Under the pieces are notes generated by a model. That model was not told the origin of the DNA, did not search any database, and saw only the letters and a list, made by a program, of their open reading frames with translations. 64,000 nucleotides of DNA from Eurosta solidaginis (lineage: Eukaryota > Arthropoda > Insecta > Diptera > Tephritidae): contig NC_090319.1 in the NCBI RefSeq assembly GCF_040869045.1, forward strand, positions 302,362,998-302,426,997. The letters run 5' to 3'. Positions 1 to 11,116 of the stretch are shown piece by piece. The position numbers were made by a program, and so were the translations under genes. Numbering within the stretch: the first letter of the stretch is position 1; the number at the start of each line of letters is the position of its first letter.

Positions 1-173
1 AAATCAACAAAGCAGCTGGAATTTTTTTCGGTTTTTTAGGAGTGGAAACACATTTGAGAGAATCACAATCACTTCCTCCCATTGGGTCTGTAAAACTTTT
101 CATCATTACGACACCAGTAGTCGAATCCAAAAACGTAATAAGGTTCAACTGAATAACTAACAATCATTTGTAT
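1..173. other. Flank left of LTR element, no gene seen
   Basis: AT-rich sequence without a convincing coding stretch. Its last four bases (GTAT, 170-173) match the four bases right of the LTR element (4651-4654) and form that element's target-site duplication. Confidence 0.5.
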
Positions 174-722
174 TGTAACGATTTTACTGAAATTCCTCTT
201 ATTTGCAATCTTCTGCCAACGTTCGTATCGCTAAACTGTTGAATAAATAATTTCAATATTGAATAATGAAAAAATGGCCTTTATTAAAGTACTTCACAAT
301 AACACATATTTTGCAACGAATAGCTTGCTTAATAACCAAACTGATTGATAGCTCAAATGAAACTGATTTCCAGCGCCTCTACACTTGTTGCCTTTTATAC
401 TCTTTGATTTCAACGTTCGCATCTTCTAGGCGCTTCCAGAATCTACTAGTACATCAGCTCTCAAACTTCTCAGCTGTAACTACAACTGCACAATTTTATA
501 GCTTTTCTCATTGCATACTTTCAGGAGTATATCAGATATATGCATGTGTTTGTGCATTGACTCTCCGCTGCTCGTATACGTACATGGTACATATGTGTAG
601 ACGCAATTATTGTTTCGTTTATGTAGATACATAATGATTGAATTGTTGATGTGAATTCGAGTCACTGCTTAGCATCGGCTTAGAGATAGCAGCACCCCTT
701 AGTTTTGCTAATATTCGTAACA
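174..722 (-). repeat. LTR, 3' copy relative to coding
   Basis: 549-bp long terminal repeat starting TGTAACGATT and ending TTCGTAACA. It matches 4101-4650 almost throughout. On the coding (minus) strand this is the downstream LTR. The open frame of about 120 codons inside it at 266-634 is not a gene, since it lies wholly in LTR sequence and recurs broken in the other LTR. Confidence 0.9.
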
Positions 723-734
723 CTGCCCTCCACC

Positions 735-1200
735 TAAGCCTGATCGTCCCGATCAGACAAATCTCTCGATCTAAACGCTGCTAGCATCGCCAAATGTACC
801 ACTCTTCTATTTCGTGATTTCGCAATTGCTTGTATGCGGTAGACGACATCACTGATCGTCTTCACAACTCTTTACGGGCCTTCCCAACTGCACCGATATT
901 TGGATGGAACACCTTTTCGCCGGTGAGGGTTGTATAGCAGTACCAAATCTCCCTCCCGGAAACCTTCCAAATTATTTTCCTTGTCGTACCTGTGTTTCAT
1001 CTTACTACTCATTATCCTGGATCGTTCCCTCGCAATCTGTTGCTTGGCCAATGAACTACTTCGTAGAGCTTGCGCTTGACGGATTGGCTTCGCATAATCA
1101 GTATCGTTCCCACGTTTCACAACAGTAGTGCGCTCCGGCTTGAAACCACCCTTTATTTGGCCCATTCGATCCATCAACTTTTTCTTTTGACTTTCGTGGC
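735..1200 (-). pseudogene. Integrase C-terminal fragment of the LTR element
   Basis: The minus-strand translation from about 1177 resembles the end of a Gypsy integrase: a basic helical stretch (RERSRIMSSKMKHRYDK), then an SH3-like segment with GDLVLLY and SWEGP. A stop after SWEGP interrupts it, and the same frame continues to a natural stop near 734, next to the polypurine tract. The HHCC finger and DDE core are absent because this stretch joins directly to protease sequence near 1200, which points to a large internal pol deletion. Non-functional. Confidence 0.75.
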
Positions 1201-1552
1201 CTTTGTCGAGTCTTCTCCACCATTACTCGATTACTACTGAACCCTTTCTCCAACTTGAAGTTAAGTGGTATATCCTGGTTCTCATAACGCATCACCCTTC
1301 TCTGCATATCGATCTTGATGTCATGGTCAACCAAGAAGTCTACTCCCAATATGACTTCATCAACGATCTTCGCCACAACGAATTTGTGTAGAACCGTGAC
1401 CTTTCCAATCAAGACTTCACATATCACTTCTTCCTGGACTTGGTTATACTCGCCAGTGACCGTACGCAACCTTGCTCCAGGTAATGGTTTTACTCTCCTG
1501 TTGAACAAGTCAGATCGGATCAAGGAATGAGATGCGCCGGTATCTACAGTCA
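1200..1552 (-). pseudogene. Retropepsin-like protease fragment of the LTR element
   Basis: The minus-strand frame contains the aspartic-protease active-site motif DTGAS (about 1530-1545) and, about 75 residues on, the ILGVDFL motif that matches the second hallmark of retropepsins. In a retrotransposon this enzyme would process Gag-Pol. The upstream side is cut by the TIR element ending at 1557. The downstream side runs into integrase C-terminal sequence in a shifted frame, so pol is deleted after protease. Non-functional remnant. Confidence 0.8.
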
Positions 1553-1556
1553 GTAC

Positions 1557-2476
1557 ACTCAGAGAAAAAATCGTTCTAAAACGAACGCAACATGTTCAAA
1601 ATTAAGAACATTCGTTGACAAAAGTACGTTAAGTACGTTTTTCCTTAACTCGTGACCGATGGGCTTGATTTAAGAACAGTTTTTCCAAACACACCGTTCG
1701 TATTTTATGACCACTTTGGTATTGATGTGTGAAACTTCTGTACTCATTTCAAGTACTACTTGGGCTTGAATTAAGAGTTCTCGTTCTCAAGCTTCGAGAA
1801 CGTTTTGTGGTCGATTTAACAGTTTTCGGTCTCAATTGAAGAACGGTTTGTGCTTGATCATTGGTGGGAGGGAAGGTAATTTTTTAATTATTATCCATTT
1901 ATTTATTTATTTTTCATTAATAAATAATTTTTTTGTTATTAATAAAAAATATTAATAACAAAAAAACTATTATTAAAAGCCAAAAGGTTTGAAAAAAACG
2001 CATAATATGCACTTTTTTTTGATATATTTCTCTTATCGAGAAATTTTTGTTATTTGATAATGCAATCTGAATATATATTTAAAACATTTCATAATAAGTT
2101 TGAGAATTACCGGAATGGAACTGAACGAAAAATAAGATTTAAAAAAATAGAATATAAAAAAATTGTTTTAAAAAACTTCAGAGATTGACGTTAATCGAAT
2201 TCGCGCCACACGATCGCAACCGCAACATCATAGCCGCTGGGCCACTTAACTTAAGAACATTGTGCTTAATTTAAGAACATCGTTCTCGTTAATACAACAT
2301 TTGTTCATATTTTAAGATCAATCGTTCTCTTTTCAAGAACATGGTTGTCAGTTCAAGAACAAGATTGTTGTTTTGAGAACAGGACGTTCGTTTTTCAAGA
2401 ACAAAATAGTAAGAACATGAAAAGCTTGTATTGAGTACGGTGGTGCTGAATTTTAGAAAGGCATTTTTCTCTGAGT
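1557..2476. mobile_element. 920-bp non-autonomous TIR element, GTAC target duplication
   Basis: Terminal inverted repeats begin ACTCAGAGAAAAA at 1557 and end TTTTTCTCTGAGT at 2476. Both are bordered by GTAC (1553-1556 and 2477-2480), consistent with a 4-bp target duplication. The interior is AT-rich with many scattered copies of TTAAGAAC or its complement near both ends, possibly transposase-binding subterminal repeats. No transposase frame is visible. It sits between the Gag knuckle and protease of the LTR element, so it is younger than that insertion. I do not recognise the superfamily. Confidence 0.75.
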
Positions 2477-2480
2477 GTAC

Positions 2481-4049
2481 ACGTTCTTTACCATCCACAT
2501 TCCCTCTGACGGTACGACTGCTCGATTTTCTACCAATTTGCAACACAGATATCACAGGGCATTCAATAGCTGGATCTAGCTCTCGATCTCTACCTCTTAC
2601 TCGCTGTTGCTCATCTCCTCTAGCTTTGCGTTTACGGCCACCCACATTGTTGGAACTATTAGGACCAAGATCGCAATGACGGGCAATGTGACCGGACTTC
2701 CCGCATTTGAAGCATTTGATAACTTTTTCACTCCGCTTCTGCGATCCTTTCAGCGCCTCCAATATTGCGTCTACCCACTCTGGCCTTTCTACTTCCACAC
2801 GGCGTGATTTGAAAACTGGCTTACACAGAAGCGACGCTGTTTCCTAAATCAGAGCTTGTGACACCGTTTCTGCGAATGTTGGCTTTGGGTTTGCGTATGT
2901 AGCTCGCTTTGTTCCGACGTCCCGTATGCCATTTATAAAGCTCTGAATCTTTACCCGTTCAGTGTATTCCACGGGTGCGTCCGCATTCGCTAAATGTGCT
3001 AGCCTTTCAATATCCGACGCAAACTCTTGCAATGTTTCACCAGGCCTCTGGAAGTGGTTCAGCAACTCCATTTGGTATATCTGTCTCCTATGCTCAGTTC
3101 CGTATCGTCTCTCTAGAGCGCCTATCAATGCTTCATAACAGTTCCGTTCGCCCTCTGGAATGGTTTGTAAAATTTCGGCAGCTGGTCCTTTCAATGCTAC
3201 GAACAGTGCGGCAACTTTATCTTCCACAATCCAGTTGTTCACTGCTGCGGTCTTCTCAAACTGTAGCTTAAAGACCTGGAAAGGAACAGAACCGTCAAAA
3301 GATGGAGTTTTTACCTTCGTATTACTCGCTGAAGCAGCCGGCCGATTAAGTTGCAATTCCTGTATACGAACTCTCAACGCATCCACCCCTGCCTCGAATT
3401 TTTCTTCAAACTGCGTTATTTTCTCGTCCATACGCGCTTCGAGTTTTGATGATATACGCGCCTCTTGCTCTTTCAGTTGTGTTTCCATCTTTGATGTAAT
3501 CTCTGTCGACATTTCTGAAATACGTGTCTCATATGATTCCAGCTGGGATGCCATATATGTCTTCTGCTCTTCCAATTGTGATGTTATATGGGTTTCCTGC
3601 GATTCCAGTTGGGATATCGTATACGTCTTCTGTTCTTCCATCTTCGATGTTATTCGTGTCTCTAGGGATTCCATCTGTGATGACATATACGTTTTCTGTT
3701 CTTCCAGTTGTGATGACATGTTGGTGGATATTTTTGATGACATTTCTGTTATACGTGCCTCTTGCGCTTCCATCTTGGATGTTACTGTCGATGTTTGAGC
3801 AGTTATTGCAGCCAATATCATGTTCAAGTCTGTGCTGGTAATTGTCTGCGATGTTTCGTTTTTCTTTTAAATTTTTGTTGTCTCCTCGCCTTCAAGATGA
3901 AATACATACTCTTCCACATCAATTCCTTCTAATTCCATTGCCTCTCGTAGTCGTGCCTGAAGTTCGAGTTTAATGCCGGATGTATTCAATCCACGGTTCT
4001 CCAACTCCTTCTTTAGTTGCTGGATCTTCAATTCACTGAACTTTGCCAT
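2481..4049 (-). pseudogene. Gag of the LTR element: SAP motif, coiled coil, CCHC knuckle
   Basis: The minus-strand frame starts at 4049 (MAKFSELKIQQLKKE). Residues about 5-38 match a SAP motif, a helix-loop-helix known for DNA binding in other proteins. An in-frame stop at 3867-3869 follows. The frame continues with a Glu/Gln/Ser/Thr-rich coiled coil built of repeats such as SSQLEEQKTYM. A typical retrotransposon Gag core follows, containing TPSFDG and GPAAEILQTIPEGE. A second in-frame stop lies at 2844-2846. After it comes a basic region with one CCHC zinc knuckle (CFKCGKSGHIARHC), which binds RNA in Gag proteins. The frame is then cut by the TIR element. Two stops make this a pseudogene. 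The SAP-Gag arrangement is unusual. Confidence 0.8.
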
Positions 4050-4100
4050 GTCCTTGTTGTCCTCTGGAATTTATTCAACAATTCCTCTTCTGACACCAAT

Positions 4101-4650
4101 TGTAACGATTTTACTGAAATTCCTCTTATTTGCAATCTTCTGCCAACGTTCGTATCGCTAAACTGTTGAATAAATAACTTCAATATTGAATAATGAAAAA
4201 ATGCCCTTTATTAAAGTATTTCATAATAACACATATATTTTGCAACAAATAGCTTGCTTAATAACCAAACTGATTGAGAGCTCAAATGAAACTGATTTCC
4301 AGCGCCTCTACATTTGTTGCCTTTTATACTCTTTGATTTCAACGTTCGCATCTTCTAGGCGCTTCCAGAATCTACTAGTACATCAGCTCTCAAACTTCTC
4401 AGCTGTAACTACAACTGCACAATTGTATGCTTTTCTCATTGCATACTTTCAGGAGTATCTCAGATATATGCATGTGTTTGTGCATTGACTCTCCGCTGCT
4501 CGTATACGTACATGGTACATACGTGTAGACGCAATTATTGTTTCGTTTATGTAGATAAATAATGATTGAATTATTGATGTGAATTCGCGTCACTGCTTAG
4601 CATCGGCTTAGAGATAGCATCACCCCTTAGTTTTGCTAATATTCGTAACA
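4101..4650 (-). repeat. LTR, 5' copy relative to coding
   Basis: 550-bp partner of 174-722 with the same TG..CA ends, followed by GTAT (4651-4654), the target duplication. For the minus-strand element this is the LTR that would hold the promoter. Internal sequence beginning ATTGGTGTCAGAAGAGG on the minus strand abuts it as the candidate primer-binding site. Confidence 0.9.
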
Positions 4651-4959
4651 GTATTACATATATGGATAACACCTTTCCCTCTGCTCTTCAACTGCTGTTA
4701 AGGTTGAAGTCAGTTTACTTTGGCCGCACCCATTACCATTTTACTGCTCATCACAATTTAAGTGGCAAAATTGAATTTTTATTTTTATTTTTTTCCATTT
4801 CTAATATTAACGTAAATTTGCAATAGTCCTTAGTATCAGTGGCACTGTTATATTGCAAGAAAAGTTTGTTATTTAGTAGGCAGTTATTTATTTTCCTACT
4901 CCAATTTTTACTCATCTGTCGTTTTCTATTTATTTTACCTGGTGATTCCACCAGGGACA

Positions 4960-5760
4960 AATCCCCTGCTATCAAAGAGGTTTTAAAATGGACGAAGAAG
5001 GTACATATATTTGTCAATACTTTATTCACGGTTTTTTTCAAAGATTTAGCGAATAGTGAAAATCTGATCGATGATAAGTTTACCAAGTCTGAAGACCATA
5101 GTGTACCTATACCAAGTGTGTTCACTAAGCGATAAACGTCAAAAGTACAAACAGCCTCGCTCACCTGATGGAAATCTCAGGTCTAGAGTCGCATTTTTGG
5201 TCTCAACGACAACATTTTTGACTACCAATCGTATCGACTTTTTCAATTTTTCAATCATTCGGCGCACTCGGTAATGGTATCCATTTTGAATTCGCTGTCA
5301 TTCCGAATCCAGCGAGTGCCTGTCAGAATGCTTGACAGATAAGTCAACACACTTGTACTTGTACACTATGCTGAAGACACACTGATAATGTCAAATCAGC
5401 CTTTTCATGGTGGGCTCAAATCTTTCGCACAACGTGCTTGTTTGGACGATACTTGGAATGTTGTTTTCGCGATAGTTGACAACATTTTTATGACCTCCTT
5501 ACTTGTGAATGGCGCTTCCAAATTGTAGATTCCGAGAAGTCAGATATTCAGTATACGTGTTACTTTTATCTGGATATAAGCTCATCGTACTTTATTATAG
5601 TCCGATGGGTTAAGAATCAAGTCACCTTCGTCGATTGTGAGCTTGGGATCAGTTTCTTTCTGCTTCAACGCTACGAGGGCAGATAAGTGTTCCCTCCGGC
5701 CGCGTTTTAGAAAATTTTTCCGGCACTATTCCTGCCAACTATAGCGCAGCTCTTCGCAAC
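4960..5760 (-). pseudogene. Decayed RTE-type reverse transcriptase relic
   Basis: Minus-strand sequence near 5480-5370 still aligns with the intact RTE element of this window: its CERFEPTMKRLI corresponds to CERLKPTVNRLI, preceded by an NYR motif like NYRGISLLNIAY. Further on, 5105-4966 reads IDQIFTIR followed by frame breaks, matching STIDQIFTMRQILEK. The two blocks are in the right order and spacing for the fingers of an RTE reverse transcriptase. Many frameshifts and stops show an old dead copy. The open frame at 4751-5164 (137 codons) is an out-of-frame reading of this relic. Confidence 0.7.
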
Positions 5761-6113
5761 CTATGCTTTTCTGAATCTATTTCTATTTTTTCCGTATTGA
5801 TTTGTGTTTTCAACTGAGACTTTTAACATTGCTATGCACTTCGAAATGGCAATTAACCCCCTTTGCAGACCGTTAGATTGCATTCCAAACCCTATCCTTC
5901 CCCCTTTCGACACATTGTGATGTCCTCCGAAAAAGCATTTGGCTCTGGCGTATATTATTTCCTGCTGCATTACCTTTTCTACAGTTGCGATGTATATAGA
6001 AGTGGCCAGTTTATATATTATTTCTATAATTCCCATCAAGTCAAAAATATACAATTTAAATATAATTCTTGTACGATTTTTTGCCGTTTTTTTTATTAAA
6101 ATTTTATCAAATA

Positions 6114-7020
6114 CTAGCAGACCCGGCAGACTTTGTTCTGCCCTAAATTTGGTCTATCTGCATACATTTTAATAAGCTTTTTCCGTCTAACTCTGCCACC
6201 CCATTTACACTTTTTCCTAATCTTTTTATTCACTCCTCCCTCCGTCGCTTCATCTATCTCCATCTTCGTCTCTTTCTGAGTCTCCTTCTCTATTTTCTCT
6301 TCTCTCAAGTTTTTCTCAGTCCCACTCCGAGTCTCAGTCTCAGTCTCAGTCCTGGTCCTAGTCCCAGTCCCAGTCCGTCTCTGGTCTACTTCCCAGAAAA
6401 AAGCATCGTAAATACTAATATAGGACAATTTATATACTAAATTTCAGGCAAATCGAATAGGTATGTGGGTATTGTTAATTCATGTCATAGTCACCCAGCG
6501 GTGTAAAACTTACTCTGTACTAAAGCACACATCAACAGCTTCAATTTGATACCCATAATGTAAAAATACATTCTAGGTGTATCCGGGTCCTCTTTTTGAC
6601 CTATATCTCGAGACCCTAGCCACCCAGCGGCATAAAACTTACTCTGCACTAAAGCACATATCAACAGCTTCAATTTGATACCCATAATGTAAAAACACTG
6701 TCTAGGCGTTCACGGGCCCACGTTTTGGCCTATATCTCGAGACCCTAGTCACCCAGGGGTATGAAAATTACCCTTTATTAAAGCACTCATCATGAGCTTT
6801 CATTTGATATCCATATTCTATAAACACATTCTAGGGGTACCCGGGTCCACGTTTGGGCCTATATCTCGAGACCCTGTACCTCGATCGCAACCAAGCCTAT
6901 GTGCAAACCACCGCGTGAGGTATACGCAACGTATGTAAAAGTTTGAACAAAATCGACCGGATAGTTTTTGATTCTATAAGCCTCACACAAAGGGACATTC
7001 ATTTTTATATATATAGAAGA
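6114..7020 (-). mobile_element. Non-autonomous Helitron (907 bp)
   Basis: On the minus strand it begins TCTTCTATATATATAAAAAT after an A and ends CTGCTAG before a T, the A/T target and 5' TC..3' CTRR ends of Helitrons. A hairpin GGCAGA/TCTGCC lies about 11 bases before the CTAG end, the normal place for the Helitron terminator. The interior contains three tandem units of about 120-130 bp (about 6490-6880) with TTTGATACCCATA and TATATCTCGAGACCCTAG. No Rep/helicase coding is present. It is the same family as 33244-34800 and 47181-48757. Confidence 0.75.
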
Positions 7021-7059
7021 TAAAATATTAAAACTCCGACCCTCGATTTTTTAATTAGA

Positions 7060-7480
7060 GGCAATCCAGCTACTATCGGACTAGCTTTTATTTAGTGCTT
7101 TAAACCTAGTTTTGAACCAGAAATTTGTATCTCAAATTTCTGATTTTCCTACAGGGTACATAAACATAACTCATACTTCAGCGCTATTGGTACAAATGTA
7201 ATACCCTTTAGGTTAGTCCGTTGCTAGTGGTAAAAACTTCTAATTCAGAGCTTGAGTCAATGTACCAAATAAGAACCAGGTCGATAGTAGGTAGATTTTC
7301 ACTAGTTCGGACTATAGAAAAGGTAATGCAGCGGGGGACAATTTCCACCGACTAGGACATCGCCAGGTTAAATTCGATAGTTGAAGCATGTAAAAGAGGA
7401 CAAACTAATGAAGATTCGGAATGCACTTGAAGTGCGACATTTCAAAACTAGAAATTTTCCCGACAGGGTACCAACTCACC
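7060..7480 (+). repeat. Unclassified dispersed repeat (copy 1)
   Basis: Shares blocks with 14017-14931, notably GGTAATGCAGCGGGG, TTCCACCG, GTTAAATTCG, GCATGTAAAAGA and an end reading AACTAGAAATTTTCCC followed by ACAGGGTA. No coding or clear long terminal repeats seen. Truncated relative to the other copy. Confidence 0.45.
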
Positions 7481-7750
7481 CGCCCTGTTGTTGTTGTTGT
7501 TGTTGTAGCCGCCCTCCCACCCCCTAGATTCATGAGGAGTTCGGGGTCGCCAGAGCCTGGGCTGTTAATGAAACAAGATTCGATACGGATAGGTTAGGTT
7601 GACAATTGGTTTGGAGAAGCTATATATTGCGCTGGCAACCCCTTGAAAGGGTTGCGCTACCCAACCCCTTGAATCTATTTGGTATTTTAGTCGCCTCTTA
7701 CGACAGGCATACCTACCGCGAGTATATTCTAACCCCCTAACCCACTGTGA
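7480..7750 (+). repeat. Dispersed repeat starting with a (TTG)n tract
   Basis: Begins with a (GTT)n microsatellite (7490-7507). It continues through GTTCGGGGTCGCCAGAGCCTG, GGTTAGGTTGACAATTGG, GAGAAGCTATATATTGCGCTGG and GGTATTTTAGTCGCCTCTTACGACAGGCATACC. Further copies or fragments occur at 10714-11116 (minus), 10269-10316 and 11985-12086 (minus), near 54840-55080, and at 59735-59782. Family not identified. Non-coding as far as can be seen. Confidence 0.6.
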
Positions 7751-8632
7751 GAGAACTCAACTCACCAGCCGTCTTTAGCACCAGTTCGGAGCTAGTCGTT
7801 AAACTATATTTTCAGCGGGAAATATATTGAAGCAGCATTAATTTTAAGCCTTTTCCAAAGTTATTATGTAGTTATGTATTTGTTATTAATTAATCTTTTT
7901 TTTACAATTTTGTTTTGATTCGATTTGCATATTAACTCTGCACAAACATTTTGGTAGTCAGAATATATTCAATTCCTCAATACAACATACAAAAACGGGT
8001 ATTTTATAGACGCCGGCTTTTAGTTGGATAGTAGACGTTGAATTGATCGGACTTGTAAGTACCTACGTACTTGCAGATTAGTTATTGAAAACGGTGACGA
8101 TGCCCGTGAGAAGATAAAGCAATCAAAATTCAATAGTGAATATTTCGCATATACTTAATTCTTATTAAAGCCTCTGAGCACGTGAACGTGAGTGTTTTCT
8201 TTCGTCTAATTAAAATCTTTGTTATAACCTCACTTTTTGCAACAGTTGATACATCAATTGATGGAAAAATAAAATATCTTTCGAAATGCTAGGTTTAAAT
8301 GTAATTAAAAACAGTCAGTATATATTCTTACAAGCTTGCACTTAAATGCTTGATTTTTATTTTAAAAGGACTCGAATTAGTCCAACTACAGTGAAGTGAG
8401 AAAAAAATTAAAAATCGTTTGCATTGTAATTTAAAAATTAAAAGCTCTGTACTGGCATGCGTTATGGACAATTTTGGTTTTTTTTTTAAGTTGAGAAGAT
8501 TATTTTCCTTTGGTTTGGAATTTTTTGGTAATTTTTATAGCCTTATGCGTTTACGTTATGTTAATAATAATGAGCTTAAAGGCCGTGGTTAAATAAAACA
8601 CAATGTTTAAAATTTCATTGGTTTTTTAATTT
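7751..8632. other. AT-rich stretch, nothing recognised
   Basis: No frame of coding character, no long inverted or direct repeat seen by eye. Confidence 0.4.
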
Positions 8633-8670
8633 GTCAATATTTCGGCTTCAGTCTGAAGCCATCTTCAGGA
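8633..8670 (-). ncRNA. Hammerhead-ribozyme-like motif of Penelope type
   Basis: The minus strand reads CTGAAGA, a 6-bp stem GGCTTC/GAAGCC with a short loop, then GAAA. This is the order of the conserved hammerhead core (CUGANGA, stem II, GAAA) that Penelope-like retroelements carry in their terminal repeats. Stems I and III are not obvious in the flanks, and no Penelope reverse transcriptase or GIY-YIG coding is seen nearby. It is probably a terminal-repeat remnant, and cleavage activity is unproven. Confidence 0.45.
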
Positions 8671-9350
8671 CTGTAAGTAAACACAAATGTATAAAAAGGG
8701 GGCATTCATTTCAGATACATGGTCATTAATTTGGAATATTATTGAGTTAAAAAGTGCGCAAATGTTCCTGAAAAAATTCTCGAAGAACTTGGCACTTTTT
8801 GGATTATACAATTGCGTTTTCTAAACTTGGAATTTGAATACCTTAAAATCAAGGCTATTCAAAAATTTGTATATTGAATTGCAAATCACAATACATGTAC
8901 AAAATTGTATGTACACTGGAACTTTTTAAAATTAGAAAAAAAGAATTATATTAAATGTTTAAGGAATTTCGAGGGCCACCTTAATGAATAAATTTTGAAT
9001 CAAAATTTTTTTCGGTGCTAGAATAAAAAAAAAATTTTTTTGGTGTCAATTTGAATATTATACCGAAGTGCCTTCACATGGTAGTGCTTTTTCTTAGCAC
9101 TTTCATATGAAATTCAGGCCTTTTCATATGAATCGAATCATAACTCATGATGGCGTCTGCCAATTTTGCTCGTTTTTGGTACACTATTTTCTTTCTCCTC
9201 CCATTTTAAATTTTTCTAAAATAAATATTTCTAACTTCTACATACCTTTGTAACATTTTGGCTATTATATTTTTTCATAATGAGTTACTGTCAAATTCCA
9301 TGCCAAGTATTATCTGTCACAAAAATGATGAAAATCATAAAAAAAAATAC
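8671..9350. other. AT-rich stretch, nothing recognised
   Basis: Low-complexity A/T-rich sequence without supportable coding or RNA features. Confidence 0.35.
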
Positions 9351-9352
9351 TC

Positions 9353-9546
9353 GGCGCGATTTACCTTGGAGGAGATTTAGGCCGAGCTTCCAATTTGCGC
9401 CGTGCTTCTTTTAGTTTTCCCTTCAAATTGTTTGCACGGGACCTACATGTTTTATGTTTTTTCAAAATTTTTGATGTTACTTTGAACCCAGCACCCTCGG
9501 TGTTGTAGGCGGCGCACGCTACCACCACACAACGACGGCCGCCATA
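9353..9546 (-). repeat. tRNA-headed SINE, shortened copy
   Basis: The minus-strand copy has its head near 9546 (GGCGGCCGTCGTTGTGTGGTGG, a degenerate A box), a degenerate B box (GGGTTCAAAG) and a tail ending in the family's ATCGCGCC motif near 9353. It is about 195 bp against about 345 bp for the copies at 28968 and 53889, so the middle is deleted. Confidence 0.55.
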
Positions 9547-10268
9547 TGATGGAAATGTTAAAAAAATACAACCTGAAAATTAAATTGAGTAACTGTCAAG
9601 GCAGTGGATTTCTAGTTTAGGTGTTCAAGTTTAGAGTCGAGTGCTCTTACCTATTAGAGATATACGCCGCCGATTTTGGTAGTTTTTCGCAGCGGCGGCG
9701 GCGTCCGGCGCGTTGCTATATTTTCTACTCGTTTAAGACTGTTTAGGCCATTTATTGTTCACGCATCACACAATTCACCAAGTTATTAAAAAAAAATTTT
9801 ATATTGCGATTGGCTGAAAGAATAAGCGAAATCAGTCATGCAAAATCCTTAGTAGGCAAACCGGAAGCTCATATCCAACTTGTTTACTCCATACCTCGTC
9901 ATACACTTTACTGACCATACTAATAACATGGTTAAAACAGTAAAAATAGCCTCGGAAGTTGGCCGACAGGATTAATGGCCAATATAATTTCAAGATTTTC
10001 CTCACTGATAGATAGCGAGTTCTATCAGACGACTTTAACGAAGTTAGAACATCAATATCCCGGCTAAAAAACGACAAATCACAATGAAACATTGTACAAC
10101 CGGCCGAGCTGTTCAAACACTGTGGTGAAGAATCATTAAATCTTGAAGAAGACAAACGATAAGAGAATCGACACACCAAAATAGTTTAAGTTTATGAGTT
10201 CCTTTCATAGTTTATGACACTGAGCAGCATTCTCACCACATTAACCAGGCTTCAGTAATATTTTAACA
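9547..10268. other. Intergenic, one GC-rich island
   Basis: Contains a GC-rich run around 9668-9715 (GCAGCGGCGGCGGCGTCCGG). The longest open frame (9832-10179, minus, 115 codons) has no recognisable motif, and I do not support it as a gene. Confidence 0.35.
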
Positions 10269-10713
10269 CGCACCGCACCCGATGTCAACCTTACCTACCC
10301 GAGGGGAATCCTGTTACAAATATGAAAGTATTATACATATGAGTCGTTTATTTTGAAAGTGGTTTAAGTCCATTTAAAAAAATGGAGTTAATGATAACAA
10401 TAATCACATTCCTATATAATCTTTTTTTTTATAAACAATTTAAGTCTAGTATCATTAAAATCACTATGATTTTGGGGACTTGAAAATTACTTAGCTAACA
10501 AAATCCAAAAAAATTATGTTGAAACTGGTTTAAGTCCACTGAAATAAAACTTATTATTTAAAATTTATTATTCTTAATTATTATCTGGAAGAAGCAATTC
10601 ATAAAAGATTAAAAAACTCTAGTGCGAACCTGTAAATGGGCTAAGGATATGTTGGATGCGATTTATAAAAAATGCACCCTATAAAATGCTTTATAAAGAA
10701 TCTATGGAAGAGG

Positions 10714-11116
10714 ATAAAGAGTTAGGGGGTCAGAATATACCCGCGGTAGGTATGCCTGTCGTAAGAATCGACTAAAATACCAGATTCAAGGGGCTGTGTA
10801 TTGCAAACCCTTCAGGCTGCCAGCGCAATATATAGTTTCTCCAAACCCAATTGTCAACCTCACCTATCCGCGGCGAATCCTGTTTCACTTGCAGACGAGG
10901 CTCTGGCGACCCCAAGCTCCTCATGGAATTTGAGGGTGAGGAGGGAGGGATGGTCTGAAGGTATAATGTTCTCAAGATAGTCGGGCTAGCACCTTAATGG
11001 TGCTGTGTTACCTGAGCGTACCGGATCTGTCTTCGGCAAAGGACATTCACATCAATAACACTCCCCAAAGCCTTCGGGGAGCAACCTTATCGCTACAACA
11101 ACAACAACAACAACAA
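10714..11116 (-). repeat. Dispersed (TTG)n-type repeat, fuller copy
   Basis: The minus-strand copy runs from a (GTT)n tract at 11094-11116 through GCGATAAGGTTGCTCCCCGA and GGCGACCCC-containing sequence to the block that reads ACGACAGGCATACC on the minus strand near 10745-10760. It matches 7480-7750 and extends it. The frames of 67 and 92 codons here are shadows. Confidence 0.65.

Larger units (their letters stand above)
174..4650 (-). mobile_element. Defective Gypsy-type LTR retrotransposon
   Basis: Two direct LTRs (174-722 and 4101-4650) start TG and end CA and differ by a scatter of substitutions. They are flanked by a 4-bp target duplication GTAT. Coding runs on the minus strand, so the 5' LTR is the right-hand one. 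Just inside it lies a TGG-starting stretch suited to a tRNA primer-binding site. A purine-rich tract next to the left LTR fits a polypurine tract. In minus-strand order the remains are a SAP motif, coiled-coil Gag, a CCHC knuckle, an aspartic protease with DTGAS, and the C-terminal end of integrase. Reverse transcriptase, RNase H and the integrase core are missing. In-frame stops and a nested TIR element break the rest. Gag-protease-integrase order, TG..CA ends and the 4-bp duplication fit Ty3/Gypsy. No envelope gene is visible. Cannot be autonomous. Confidence 0.9.

Noticed and set aside
266..634. 122-codon frame, and its relative at 4186-4488
   Set aside because: Both lie in the LTRs and differ by frame breaks; chance open frame in repeated non-coding DNA.
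3160..3798. 212-codon + strand frame
   Set aside because: Antisense to the coiled-coil Gag region; the Ser/Cys/Asp-rich repeats mirror the Gag repeats.
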